Part shown: piece after piece, positions 45,164-54,592 of the stretch
How positions within the stretch are numbered: the stretch's first letter is position 1
Layout of the letters: the number at the start of each line of letters is the position of its first letter
Source: a gamma proteobacterium NOR5-3
GTDB lineage: Bacteria; Pseudomonadota; Gammaproteobacteria; Pseudomonadales; Halieaceae
Assembly: GCA_000158155.1 (NCBI GenBank)
Contig: DS999405.1
Coordinates: forward strand, 644,910 to 708,909
Length of the DNA: 64,000 nt
Reading direction: 5' to 3'
The notes under the pieces: model-generated
Told to the model about the DNA's origin: nothing
Seen by the model: the letters and a program-made list of their open reading frames with translations, nothing else
The model's database searches: none
Translations under genes and position numbers: made by a program

Positions 45164-45976
45164 TTAATGGCCCGCAAAATCATCTACTACGGCGGTGGCT
45201 ACCGACCTCAGATAAGCTGCCTCTTCCGGGGGTAACTCGCCAAAGTAATCATAGGATAGCGCCTCAAGAGAGCCCCCATAGAGACTCAGATAGACCGTGC
45301 ACGCCGCAAGATACGTGCCGCGAATATTCGGGTGTGTGCCGTCAAAGCTCATGTGCAAGTTGAATTCAGGTCGACGCCGATAAGACTCATCAAATGACAG
45401 GCCTACGGGTACCACGCGCGCTTCAGCCTGCTTTCCGGCCTCCAGATAGGCCGCTGCAACCTCATCGATCATCCCTGGCCGTGCCCGACGATGCGGGGGT
45501 ACGTAAGCGTGAGTCATATACAGCATGGGCTCAGCGCCCGACTCTCGGACTTTATCCGCGTAGGTGCTTGCTGTTGCATAAAAGCGGCTTCGAGCGTCGT
45601 CACTGAGTACCTCGGCGCTACCACCTTGCATCACCACAAGTTCGAAGGGCTCCGCAACGCCGATTTGTCCCGGCGTAAGTAACCAGTCGATGTTGTGGTG
45701 ACTCAGGCGTGCGCCACCAATGGTCGCTGACTTGTACTTTAAATGGTCCGCAATGTCGGGACGCAGCTCTTCTACCATACGCTTTACATGGTTATGCAGA
45801 CTGTCGTTGTAGTACAGATAGCTGTTTCCCACAAACAGCACGCGGGTTGGAGACGCCGGTTTCGGTCCCTGTCCTGCTTTGGAATCCTCATCGCTGCCAT
45901 GAGTAGATGCCGTGACAGTCAATAGCGCGCACAGCAGCAAACGGCCCAAGTGCTGAAGACCACGACCCAATGTCAT
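45164..45976 (-). CDS. Exported SGNH-hydrolase-like protein
   Basis: A 270-residue exported protein. ATG 45976 has an excellent GGAGG about 6 bases upstream and a signal peptide (RGLQHLGRLLLCALLTVTAS). SGNH-like blocks are TRVLFVGNSYLYYND (block I, nucleophile Ser), GGARLSHHNID (block II Gly), VVMQGGSAEVL (block III without the usual Asn) and MSFDGTHPNIRGTYLA (block V Asp and His). Missing Asn lowers confidence in esterase activity. The gene begins just after the DASS transporter stop and overlaps its end region, so it belongs to the 45-53 kb operon. Confidence 0.72.
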   Translation of the reverse strand: MTLGRGLQHLGRLLLCALLTVTASTHGSDEDSKAGQGPKPASPTRVLFVGNSYLYYNDSLHNHVKRMVEELRPDIADHLKYKSATIGGARLSHHNIDWLLTPGQIGVAEPFELVVMQGGSAEVLSDDARSRFYATASTYADKVRESGAEPMLYMTHAYVPPHRRARPGMIDEVAAAYLEAGKQAEARVVPVGLSFDESYRRRPEFNLHMSFDGTHPNIRGTYLAACTVYLSLYGGSLEALSYDYFGELPPEEAAYLRSVATAVVDDFAGH

Positions 45977-45986
45977 AAAGACCTCC

Positions 45987-47471
45987 TCATTTACCCAGAA
46001 CCAAGGGTACAAGCCAAACCGCTACGGCCGTGAGCAGAATCAGCGACACAATGTTCATAACAAAACCCGCGCGCACCATGTCAGAGATGCGTAGAACACC
46101 CGAGGCAAAAACAATCGCGTTCGGTGGCGTAGCCACCGGCAGCATAAAGGCACAGCTGGCCGCCAGCGTGACGGGCACGCACAGTATTAATGGATCAATA
46201 CCTATCTGCAGCGCAATTGCGCCAACCACCGGCAAAAACGTAGCTGCGGTAGCCACGTTGCTAGTGAGCTCTGTGAGGAACACAACCAATCCTGCAGACG
46301 CTACAACCAGTACCAGGGTGCCGGTAGATGCAAGCGGAGCCAGCCCCTCCCCCAGCCAGGCGGCAAGACCGGATGAGGAAACCTGCGCAGCCAGGCTTAA
46401 GCCTCCGCCAAACAGTATGAGCACTCCCCAGGGCAAGCGACTGACATCGGACCAGGTCATGAGCGGCCCGCCCTCTTCGGCGCCGCTGCGCAGCACAAAC
46501 AGCAGTAATGCTGCGGCCATGGCAATGCCGGTATCACTGAGCCCCGACAGTCCGGACAGATCTGACAGCACCCCGCGAGACATCCAGAGTACTACGACCA
46601 GCAAAAAGATCGTGCCGACGCGCTTTTCGGGCGTTTGTAGCGGACCCAGTTCGTCGCGCATGCTCAGAATCATATTTTGTGCTTCGTCGCTGGCAGGAAT
46701 GTTTACCTTAAAGACCACTGCGGTGAGTAGCCACCACCCTAGAGGCAACAGCACGGCCGTGAGTGGCACGCCAATCATCATCCAGTCAAAAAAGGCAATG
46801 GTGATGCCATAACTGTCTTCAAGAAAGGCGGCTAACAGAATATTTGGTGGCGTACCTACCAGTGTGGATAAGCCGCCGATGGTGGTTGAGTAGGCAAGCG
46901 CCAGCATCAGTGCTATCTGGAACTGCCTGGCGTCGTTCTCCTTTACGTGCAGCATGTTATCCGCAATGAGAGCGCCAACAGATACGGCTATGGGTAGCAG
47001 CATCATGGTGGTAGAGGTGTTGGTCATCCACATGGACAACAAGGCGCCTACCAGCATAAAGCCGAGTATCAGCCGCTTGCCATCAGTGCCGGTTCTGGAC
47101 AGTATCCACAGAGCTATACGTCGATGAAGCGACCACTTCTCTACGGCGAGCGCGAGTACAAAGGCGCCAAGAAAAAGATAGATAATCGGGTGCGAATAAC
47201 TTTGCGCGGCCTCTTTGATGGGGGCAATGCCCAAAAGATCAAAGGTCACCAAGGGAATGAAGCCGGTAGCCGGAACCGGAATGGCTTCGGTCGCCCACCA
47301 GATGGCCATCCACAGTCCTACGGCCGCGACACGCCACGCAGCGTCTGGCATGGCCTCTTGGCTGCCCGCAAAGAGCAGCATCAAAAGGCACAGGACCGGA
47401 CCGGCGACGATGCCTACCCGTTGGTAAAGCGCGAGCGAAAGATCACTCTGTATCGCCCCAGGCGCATTCAT
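45987..47471 (-). CDS. DASS/SLC13-family anion:sodium symporter
   Basis: Inner-membrane permease of 494 residues with about twelve hydrophobic segments. Family landmarks are WWATEAIPVPATGFIPLV, LGAFVLALAVEKWSLHRRIA, the first SNT-like motif MWMTNTSTTMMLLPIA, TTIGGLSTLVGTPPNILLAA and the second motif LTELTSNVATAATFLPVVGA. Substrates in the family are di- and tricarboxylates or sulfate. ATG 47471 has GGGGA 6 bases upstream. It follows the TonB-dependent receptor by 104 bases and precedes the SGNH-like gene by 10, so it may bring a released carboxylate into the cytoplasm. Confidence 0.9.
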   Translation of the reverse strand: MNAPGAIQSDLSLALYQRVGIVAGPVLCLLMLLFAGSQEAMPDAAWRVAAVGLWMAIWWATEAIPVPATGFIPLVTFDLLGIAPIKEAAQSYSHPIIYLFLGAFVLALAVEKWSLHRRIALWILSRTGTDGKRLILGFMLVGALLSMWMTNTSTTMMLLPIAVSVGALIADNMLHVKENDARQFQIALMLALAYSTTIGGLSTLVGTPPNILLAAFLEDSYGITIAFFDWMMIGVPLTAVLLPLGWWLLTAVVFKVNIPASDEAQNMILSMRDELGPLQTPEKRVGTIFLLVVVLWMSRGVLSDLSGLSGLSDTGIAMAAALLLFVLRSGAEEGGPLMTWSDVSRLPWGVLILFGGGLSLAAQVSSSGLAAWLGEGLAPLASTGTLVLVVASAGLVVFLTELTSNVATAATFLPVVGAIALQIGIDPLILCVPVTLAASCAFMLPVATPPNAIVFASGVLRISDMVRAGFVMNIVSLILLTAVAVWLVPLVLGK

Positions 47472-47575
47472 GTCGTATCCCCACTGTGGCGACGCAGTGC
47501 TTATGTATAAAAAGAAGGGCCGCATCGTGAAATGCGGCCGCAATTTACGGGGCACCCAAAGGTGCCCTGGTCAGA

Positions 47576-50500
47576 CTAGAAGTTTAACTTGAGATCAGCA
47601 TACATGTAGCGACCGAAGTCCGTATGCGCATCGGCAAAGAAACCGAAGAAGCGATCAGCCAAAGGCGCTCTTTCGTCAGTCACGTTTTTAACACCGAGGC
47701 GAATACGGGCGCCGGTATCGGCGATGTTAAACCGATAGTCAGCGGTCAGATCATAGGTTGTGAACGCAGGGATGTTGTAACGCGTGCCGTCGTCCAGCGT
47801 TAACGCACTTTGGTAGAACGATCCCACCCGGTAGGCCCCAAGGCCAGCTCCAAACTGCCCCATTCTCCAGGTCAGCCGTGCAGAGTGCCGATCTTCCTGA
47901 TTGCCATCCCGACCGATCAGGTCTGCAAAGCCCTCTACGGGGTAGCTGCCGGGAAGAACGCCGCTGGCCTGCGCGTCTACAAGGATTTGTGCATCGCCAG
48001 AGGCGCTTTGCTCAAACTGCTCCAGGAAAGAGCCGTTGTAGCTGAAGCTGAAAGAGCCCAAATCCGTGTCTATGTCGTAGTAAACACCAATATCAAAGCC
48101 CTGTACCGTTAGCGTATCGAGGTTCGCGTAGCTGTCTTCGATCCGGTTCACATCACCGCCGGGGCAAATGCCGGCCTCCGTATAGGCGGCGATTTGATCA
48201 TCGTCGGCATCGAGTCTCACAACGTTCGGGTTGAAGTCCACAGAGCAGTCCGCGAGGCCCGCTTCAATACGATTCACAAGATCCAGAAGCGTGTGATTCT
48301 CTTCACCGAAGAGTCCAATGGTGTCCTCTTTTTCGATTTCCCAAAAATCCGCGGTAATGGTCAGGCCTTCCAGAGGCTCCAGCACAAAACCGATAGATAT
48401 ATTGGTCGACGTCTCGGGCACCAGATTGTCGGCGCCGGAGGCAACGCGCTGCGTAGAATTAACACAGTCAAGATCGTAGACCTCGCCGCTGCGATCGTTG
48501 GCGTATTCACAGGCCCAGTCGGTGCGGGTATTGCTGCGGGCAACGAGCCCCTCATTCACTGTTACAAGGTTCGGGACGCGAAAAGCCTCTGACCAGGAAC
48601 CGCGAATCAGCAGCATTTCGAAGGGACGATAGCCAAAGGCAAATTTCCCGACGGTGGCATCCTTGGAGATATCGGAGAACTGCTCGTGACGCAATGCCAG
48701 CTGTACATCGACGTTGTCAAACACAGGTATTTGAAGCTCTCCGAACAGTGAACTCACTCGACGGGACCCGCTGCTGTCTGGCGTGGGGCTGGAGTTCACG
48801 ACGTCCGACACAAAGGGATAGGTATCGCCGTCGCGGTCAGTGAACTGAATAGTGCCATCAAGCCGGGGATCACGATCATCGACAAAGCTCTCCTCGCGCC
48901 ACTCAAAACCGACTAAACCGCCCACGGTGCCTGCAGGTAGCTCAAAGAGATTGGCGTTAGACAACTTGATATCGAAGGTCGTGAGTTCGGTTTCTGATTT
49001 ACGGAACACGTCAACGAGAATCCGGTCAACGTTCGAGCCTTCCCGCGTTGGATCGAATGGGTTGTAGGCATTGGGGGATGAGTCGTTGAGTGCTTCCTGC
49101 GCCAGCGTATTGGACTGGCGATTGCGGGTAATGTCTTCTTTTTCTGCCTTGGAATAGGCAATAGCAGACTCCCAGTCCCACTCACCGTAGCTACCGCGGA
49201 AGCCCTGTAGCAAGCGGTAGGTCTCGCCGTCATTGTCTACGATGCGTGGCACGACGGCAAAGCGATAATTATCCAGGAGTACGTCGTAACCCTCCGCCGG
49301 CACATCGGCCATAGCGGCATCAAACTCGGGACCTGACAGGCGCCCTGCCCCGCTACCAAAGGGGTTGTACGGGTTGTCCCGACCCAGTTCCAGGCGAGAG
49401 CTGCTAAAGGGGGCCGATGCGTGACGAATCGTATTGGTGCTTGATTCGTAGTACATAAGCTCGGTAAAGCTCTGCAGGCCGCTCTCGAATTCATGATTGA
49501 TGGTCGTGAAGACATTGATTCGCTGTAGCTCTGAAGCGAGATCCCGTCCCGTACCAAAGGCCGAGTTAAAGTTGTGCCGGAATGTGCCCTGCCCGTCCGC
49601 CGCGCCGCAGGTTGTGCCATTCACGGCGTACTGACAGCGATCATCGCCCTGGGGATAAGTCTCGAGCTCCCCTGCGGAGTCCACAAGACCGCTGGTTCTT
49701 AGGCTGTGGTCGCTCGGCAGACTGCTAATTATGTCCAGCTGAGGGAATTCGGAATTGGCCGAATCATTACGAAAGGCAGTGTCGCCTTCCCAGAGGGAGC
49801 CCTCTGGAATGCGATCGCGAAAGTCCGAATTGGCCCATCGATCATCATCTGCAGAGCTGACGCGATCACGGGTGTAGTAGTTACCAAACACGGCAACATT
49901 CGTGCGGCCTTCGTTAAAACTCTTGCCCCACTCGACCGTTACCGTCTGCCGATCTCCCGGCAGGTTGTCGAACTCAGTGTGCCGAAAGCGAATATTGAAG
50001 CCTTCAAAGTCATCTTTGAGCACCGTGTTCACAACCCCCGCCACCGCGTCTGCGCCGTAAATCGCCGAAGCGCCGTCACGCAAAACCTCGACGCGCTGAA
50101 TACCAAAGACAGGCAGCGTTTGGGAGTTGACGGTGTTGACCGGCACAAAACTGCCGCCGACTTCTTCTGTCTGGTAGGTCGCTGAATTCACCAGGCGGCG
50201 TCCGTTGAGGAGGACCAGGGTGTTGCCGGTGCCGATGTTCCGCAGGTTGAAGGCGCCTACGTCGCCGCGACCGGAGTTCACACCGCCGCTAATGTTCTCG
50301 GCTTCGTTGAAAAAATTCTGGCCATTCTCGGGGATTAACTGGAACAACTCGTCACCGGACTCCACACCCATGACTTCAATATCGGTGGCGTCCACAACAC
50401 TCACGGCTAAAGCACTGCTGATATTTGCGCCGCGGATTTGCGAGCCAACGACGACAACTTCTTCAATGACGGGTTCGGCTGGCGGGTCGGACACCTGAGC

Positions 50501-50602
50501 TGATGCGGTCGCTGCGATGGACGCTACCGCCCAGGCCACCGCTGCTGCAAGGGTGTTTTGCTGTATAGATCGTGACGTACGTGTTCGAGAGTTTTGAGCC
50601 AT
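47576..50602 (-). CDS. TonB-dependent outer-membrane receptor
   Basis: A 1008-residue receptor for energy-dependent uptake across the outer membrane. A signal peptide ends near residue 36 (AVASIAATASAQ). A TonB-box-like EEVVVVGSQIRG follows. The plug domain (about 60-200) contains NLRNIGTGNTLVLLNGRRLV, GIQRVEVLRDGASAIYGADA and VVNTVLKDD. The rest is a large beta barrel ending DLKLNF. Several loops are Cys-containing (DRCQYAVNGTTC; WACEYANDRSGEVYDLDC). AAGGA lies 6 bases before the ATG in a purine-rich leader. It sits directly after the D-aminoacylase gene, so the ligand is probably a peptide or acylated amino acid. Confidence 0.95.
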   Translation of the reverse strand: MAQNSRTRTSRSIQQNTLAAAVAWAVASIAATASAQVSDPPAEPVIEEVVVVGSQIRGANISSALAVSVVDATDIEVMGVESGDELFQLIPENGQNFFNEAENISGGVNSGRGDVGAFNLRNIGTGNTLVLLNGRRLVNSATYQTEEVGGSFVPVNTVNSQTLPVFGIQRVEVLRDGASAIYGADAVAGVVNTVLKDDFEGFNIRFRHTEFDNLPGDRQTVTVEWGKSFNEGRTNVAVFGNYYTRDRVSSADDDRWANSDFRDRIPEGSLWEGDTAFRNDSANSEFPQLDIISSLPSDHSLRTSGLVDSAGELETYPQGDDRCQYAVNGTTCGAADGQGTFRHNFNSAFGTGRDLASELQRINVFTTINHEFESGLQSFTELMYYESSTNTIRHASAPFSSSRLELGRDNPYNPFGSGAGRLSGPEFDAAMADVPAEGYDVLLDNYRFAVVPRIVDNDGETYRLLQGFRGSYGEWDWESAIAYSKAEKEDITRNRQSNTLAQEALNDSSPNAYNPFDPTREGSNVDRILVDVFRKSETELTTFDIKLSNANLFELPAGTVGGLVGFEWREESFVDDRDPRLDGTIQFTDRDGDTYPFVSDVVNSSPTPDSSGSRRVSSLFGELQIPVFDNVDVQLALRHEQFSDISKDATVGKFAFGYRPFEMLLIRGSWSEAFRVPNLVTVNEGLVARSNTRTDWACEYANDRSGEVYDLDCVNSTQRVASGADNLVPETSTNISIGFVLEPLEGLTITADFWEIEKEDTIGLFGEENHTLLDLVNRIEAGLADCSVDFNPNVVRLDADDDQIAAYTEAGICPGGDVNRIEDSYANLDTLTVQGFDIGVYYDIDTDLGSFSFSYNGSFLEQFEQSASGDAQILVDAQASGVLPGSYPVEGFADLIGRDGNQEDRHSARLTWRMGQFGAGLGAYRVGSFYQSALTLDDGTRYNIPAFTTYDLTADYRFNIADTGARIRLGVKNVTDERAPLADRFFGFFADAHTDFGRYMYADLKLNF

Positions 50603-50654
50603 GGTTTTTCCTTTTTCATTTTTTACTTTTGTTTTTTTATCCCGGCAACCTTTC

Positions 50655-52271
50655 TCACTTCGAGATTCCGTTCGAGCCTACAACGCTACAGCTGCCTGGG
50701 CAAGGTCCTAAGCTTTTACCCTTGCGCAGGCCTGTCAGCGTCCCCTTATCGATCACGAGGTTTCCCGCGAGCATCAAATAATCGACGCCTGCCGAGAGCC
50801 TGTTCCACTCCTGAAAACTTGCACGTTCCCGAAACAAATTGGGATCAAAGACAAGCAGGTCGGCGATATACCCGTTTCGCAGATAACCGCGATCTTTTAA
50901 GCCAAGGATATCCGCAGAAAGTCCGCTACTGGAGCGTACAAACTGCTCCACAGGTATAAGGTTCAATTCGCGGACGTAGCGATGGTATTTGCGGGGGAAG
51001 CTGCCGAATTTCCGGGGATGTCCGTTTGTGCCATCGCTCGAGGTGGCCACCCAGGGCTGGCGCATAAAAACGCCAATGTCTTCTTCTTGCATGTTAAAAG
51101 ACACCACGCGCACAGTCCCGGCATCCAGCAAATGTGCGGCTGCGACCTCCGGGGGTTCACCGCGTATTGCAGCGACCTCAGCGAGGCGCAGACCCTTCCA
51201 ACGGGCGTCGCCTGTTTCAAGCAGCAGGAATGATTCGGGTCCACCGCGTCGATCAATGTTGATTCGCATATCTTCGAGCATGAGAGTCCGGGTTGCCGGA
51301 TCCCGCAGCCGCGCTCGCCACACCTGGCTGCCCCCGGCCTGCCACTCTTTGCTCAATACGGCGCTTTTGAGTTGGGTAGACGAAGCTATCCATGGGTATT
51401 GATCTGCGGTGATGCGCAGACCCTGGTCCCGCGCAGCCTGGATCTTTGCCACCACCTCTTGTGCTTTGCCCCAAACATCGCGACCCAGTACTTTGATGTG
51501 TGCAATGTGCACAGCGGCGCCGCTTTCTCGGCCGATACGTATAGCCTCATCAATTGCGGCAAGAACGCCAACGCCCCGGGAGCTCTCTGCACGAATATGT
51601 GAGTCGTAGACACCGCCGTAGCGAGCAACTGTCTTGCACAGCTCGATGACTTCCTGTGTGGTAGCGAAACTGCCATCTGCGTAAAAAAGCCCGCTTGATA
51701 GTCCCGCGGCGCCCTGTTGTAGTGCTGATTCCAGCAGGCCTTGCATGGTGGCTATTTCGGCTTCGGTGGCCGCGCGGTCGGTACGCGACATCACCGCCCG
51801 TCGCAGTGCACCGTGCCCTATATATTGCACGACGTTTGTGCCGGCACCGTGTTCCTGAATGTCTGTAAAGCGCCTGGTGATATCCACCGCGCCATCACCG
51901 TCATTGCCGATCACGACGGTGGTAACGCCTTGTGTGAGGTAGTTAGTCATGGCGCTTCCCTGAGGGTCCATGAGATCAGCGCGGGCATGGGTATGCAGAT
52001 CGATGAAGCCCGGCGCAATGACTTTGCCAGCGGCATCTGTATCCATCCCGGCTATCCAGTTGGGAGCGTCACCTTTTAGAACACTCAGGCGTCCGTCGCG
52101 CACGGCGACAGTGCCAACGTAGGGCTCCTCTCCACTGCCATCGACCACCAGGCCGTGCCGGAATATCGCATCAAATTCTTCGATCTCGGCTGCGTTGGCA
52201 TAGACCGTTGCGCCCACCGCGAGGGCGAAACTGAAAGCGAGTGCGACACATGCTTTTAAATGTATGATCAT
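50655..52271 (-). CDS. N-acyl-D-amino-acid deacylase (D-aminoacylase), exported
   Basis: Amidohydrolase-superfamily enzyme of 538 residues with a signal peptide (KACVALAFSFALAVGATVYA). Metal motifs are GFIDLHTHARADLMDP (near residue 87), SHIRAESSRGVGVL, AVHIAHIKVLGRDVWG and the ITADQYPWIAS stretch. GLLESALQQGAAGLSSGLFY and FVRSSSGLSADILGLKDRGY, here shortened as LSADILGLKDRG, are typical of D-aminoacylases and D-glutamate deacylases. The ATG overlaps the stop of the upstream M14 gene (ATGA), with GGAG 8 bases before it. It would release D-amino acids from N-acyl derivatives in the periplasm. Confidence 0.9.
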   Translation of the reverse strand: MIIHLKACVALAFSFALAVGATVYANAAEIEEFDAIFRHGLVVDGSGEEPYVGTVAVRDGRLSVLKGDAPNWIAGMDTDAAGKVIAPGFIDLHTHARADLMDPQGSAMTNYLTQGVTTVVIGNDGDGAVDITRRFTDIQEHGAGTNVVQYIGHGALRRAVMSRTDRAATEAEIATMQGLLESALQQGAAGLSSGLFYADGSFATTQEVIELCKTVARYGGVYDSHIRAESSRGVGVLAAIDEAIRIGRESGAAVHIAHIKVLGRDVWGKAQEVVAKIQAARDQGLRITADQYPWIASSTQLKSAVLSKEWQAGGSQVWRARLRDPATRTLMLEDMRINIDRRGGPESFLLLETGDARWKGLRLAEVAAIRGEPPEVAAAHLLDAGTVRVVSFNMQEEDIGVFMRQPWVATSSDGTNGHPRKFGSFPRKYHRYVRELNLIPVEQFVRSSSGLSADILGLKDRGYLRNGYIADLLVFDPNLFRERASFQEWNRLSAGVDYLMLAGNLVIDKGTLTGLRKGKSLGPCPGSCSVVGSNGISK

Positions 52272-53470
52272 CGAGATTGCTCCAGCCAAACCCGCATAAA
52301 GCTCTCGGCGGCGAGCTGTGCATAACGCCCTGTGTATGCATCCGGGGTGGCGTCGCCGATCTCCAGCGTCGTGGAAGCTACGCCGTAGCGTTCAAAAAAG
52401 TAGGACTTCGCCGTTGGTCGATCAGCGTTGTGAGACGGCTTTCGGTTGAGTGCAAAGTCGGGTCGCCAGGTTTTCATCGCGCGCTCAAATTCAGTCATCC
52501 AGTTGCCGAGCAGAGCGGGGAAGTTGTCCGCTGTGGCATCTTCCTGGGTGTAGAAAACTTCATACCATGTAGAGTGAAAATCGATGGATTTGATCAGCGT
52601 TGTCGCATGTTCGCCAAGATATTCGTCGATATCTGAGGCGACGCTTCGCGTTTCGATCTGGGTGAACGGGCCCCAGTCGCGATTGAGGTCTTGGCTCCCG
52701 GTGTTGTGCCGCCAATACCCGAGTTCTACACCATCGGGATTGAGTAACGGGTACGCCAGGATACCCACCTGCTGCCGAAATTCCCGGGCCAGTTCGTCCT
52801 GTGCGAAGAGTCGCTCCATGAAGGCCAGCATCGCTATGGCGCCTGTGGTTTCCGGCGGGTGCTGCCGCCCGATAAGCAGTAGCGTGTGGGTTTTGGGTGC
52901 TGTGGTCAGACGCCATAGCGGATTGTTTAAAGGTGAGCGCCCGATCTCTTTTGTGGACACGGTGGCGCTGTCCAGCGAATCGATCCATGCCCTGTAGTCT
53001 GCGCCCGCCAGCAGAGGCTGTGCCGCAACCGTAGTCGCATGCGCCGGATGAAGGGCGACAGAAAACTGCACGCGGGTCTCATCAGGATTGCTGATCACCT
53101 GCGCATCATTCAATGGCTGCCAGGTGTGCCCGTCATAATTTACATCGGGGAGGTAACGATGCTTGATCCTGCCGTAGTTAAGAACCACTGGTAATCGTCG
53201 GGAGGCATTGCTGACTACGCGAAATGCATACCAGGGACTGGGGTTAATCTCTTTGTCTTCCGGGCGGATGACAAACTCCACTGTGCCGTCCTTGGAAAAC
53301 GCGCAGGAGTCAAAAGCGGCCCCGGGGAAATTTCGATACACGGTAATGCCGTTTTGTTCACAGGCAGGACGCTCATCGGCCCGCGCATAGACTGGCGGAC
53401 TTAACGTGCCTGTCAGAAAAGCCAACGCGCTGATTACGGTGAGAGTAAGCTTCCGTGTAACTGAGACCAT
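52268..53470 (-). CDS. Exported M14 zinc carboxypeptidase
   Basis: A 400-residue exported metallocarboxypeptidase. ATG 53470 has AAGGAG 7 bases upstream and a signal peptide (RKLTLTVISALAFLTGTLS). A beta-sandwich domain (about 30-170) precedes the M14 domain. The Zn-site region is IGRQHPPETTGAIAMLAFME (H-x-x-E variant HPPE), followed by LLNPDGVELGYWRHNTGSQD and LNRDWGPF, the third Zn His in KSIDFHSTWYEVFY and the C-terminal Glu in STTLEIGDATPD. This resembles the M14 zinc peptidases of marine Gammaproteobacteria. First gene of the 44.7-53.5 kb operon. Confidence 0.9.
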   Translation of the reverse strand: MVSVTRKLTLTVISALAFLTGTLSPPVYARADERPACEQNGITVYRNFPGAAFDSCAFSKDGTVEFVIRPEDKEINPSPWYAFRVVSNASRRLPVVLNYGRIKHRYLPDVNYDGHTWQPLNDAQVISNPDETRVQFSVALHPAHATTVAAQPLLAGADYRAWIDSLDSATVSTKEIGRSPLNNPLWRLTTAPKTHTLLLIGRQHPPETTGAIAMLAFMERLFAQDELAREFRQQVGILAYPLLNPDGVELGYWRHNTGSQDLNRDWGPFTQIETRSVASDIDEYLGEHATTLIKSIDFHSTWYEVFYTQEDATADNFPALLGNWMTEFERAMKTWRPDFALNRKPSHNADRPTAKSYFFERYGVASTTLEIGDATPDAYTGRYAQLAAESFMRVWLEQSR

Positions 53471-53604
53471 GGCAAGGCTCCTTTTTTGTTGTGACAAACG
53501 TGGTCCTTAGGAACGGGGTGATCGTCAATTGGCTCACTGGGGCGAGGATCGCTTCCATAAGCATCATGATGTAAATCAAACATGCAGCCCGAAAACTCGG
53601 CTAT

Positions 53605-53634
53605 ACTTAACGTTATATGCTTATTCTTTTAAGT
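53605..53634. promoter_or_regulatory. Candidate promoter/operator region of the sulfide operon
   Basis: The 215-base divergent gap (53471-53685) contains an AT-rich stretch with an inverted repeat, ACTTAA at 53605-53610 and TTAAGT at 53629-53634, 18 bases apart. It lies 50-80 bases before the Blh-type gene. Sulfide operons are often controlled by an ArsR-type persulfide sensor binding an AT-rich palindrome, so this is a candidate site; no regulator gene is present in the window. Confidence 0.3.
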
Positions 53635-53685
53635 TATATATCGAAGCCATAGAGTGAAGTTGTATACCGTACCCGGAGGTACCCA

Positions 53686-54588
53686 ATGTCTGATCGCGCT
53701 CACGTTACGCACTTTTTTGACGAACCCACCAACACCTTATCCTACATAGTCAAAGATCCGAATAGCTCGGCCTGCGCTATCGTCGACAGCGTGCTCAACC
53801 TGGATTACCCCTCTGGCACGATCAGTTACCAAGGTGCCGACGCAATCATCGCCCATATTAAGGAACACGGCTTAAGTGTCGAATGGATTCTTGAAACGCA
53901 TGTACATGCCGATCACCTGTCTGCGGCCCCTTACCTGCAGCAGCGTCTGGGCGGAAAAATTGCGATTGGCTCAGCAATCACCACCGTACAGTCTGTCTTC
54001 GGCGAGGTCTTTAATGTGGACGACGGGTTCTGCCGAGATGGCTCTCAGTTTGACGTGTTGTTAAACGATGGCGATTCAATCGCTATCGGTTCACTGCAAG
54101 GCCACGCCATGCACACACCGGGACACACGCCGGCCTGCATGGCCTACGTGATTGGGGACGCCGTCTTTGTGGGCGATACGCTGTTTATGCCGGACTTTGG
54201 CACAGCGCGTTGTGACTTTCCCGGTGGCGATGCCGGCACCCTCTTCCGATCTATTCGCCGGATTTTGGATCTCCCACGAGAAACACGTATTTTTGTCTGT
54301 CACGATTACATGCCCAACGATCGGGCCCTGGCTTTTGAAACCACGGTCGGAGCCGAGATCGATGGCAACATCCATGTGCGTGATGGTATCGAAGAGAATG
54401 AGTTTGTGGCCATGCGTGAAGCCCGGGATAAGACCCTGGGCATGCCCAACCTCATACTCCCCTCGCTGCAGGTCAATATGCGCGCGGGGCACGTGCCTCC
54501 ACCGGAGAGTGGCGAGCGCTTCTTCTTGAAGCTCCCGCTGAATGCCTTCGGTGGCCCGGACCTTTCAGAACTGGCAGCGAAGGAGTAA
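53686..54588 (+). CDS. Blh/ETHE1-type MBL-fold persulfide dioxygenase
   Basis: Mononuclear-iron dioxygenase of the metallo-beta-lactamase fold, 300 residues, oxidising glutathione persulfide to sulfite. Metal motifs are LETHVHADHLSAAPYL (HxHxDH), HTPGHTPACMAYVIGD, VGDTLFMPDFGTARCDFPGG and the final His in IFVCHDYMPNDR. ARCDFPGGDA and the C-terminal NLILPSLQVNMRAGHVPPPE are characteristic of the Blh subgroup. GGAGG lies 6 bases before the ATG. The next gene starts 4 bases after its stop and encodes a sulfide:quinone reductase fusion. Confidence 0.9.
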   Translation: MSDRAHVTHFFDEPTNTLSYIVKDPNSSACAIVDSVLNLDYPSGTISYQGADAIIAHIKEHGLSVEWILETHVHADHLSAAPYLQQRLGGKIAIGSAITTVQSVFGEVFNVDDGFCRDGSQFDVLLNDGDSIAIGSLQGHAMHTPGHTPACMAYVIGDAVFVGDTLFMPDFGTARCDFPGGDAGTLFRSIRRILDLPRETRIFVCHDYMPNDRALAFETTVGAEIDGNIHVRDGIEENEFVAMREARDKTLGMPNLILPSLQVNMRAGHVPPPESGERFFLKLPLNAFGGPDLSELAAKE

Positions 54589-54592
54589 GACT

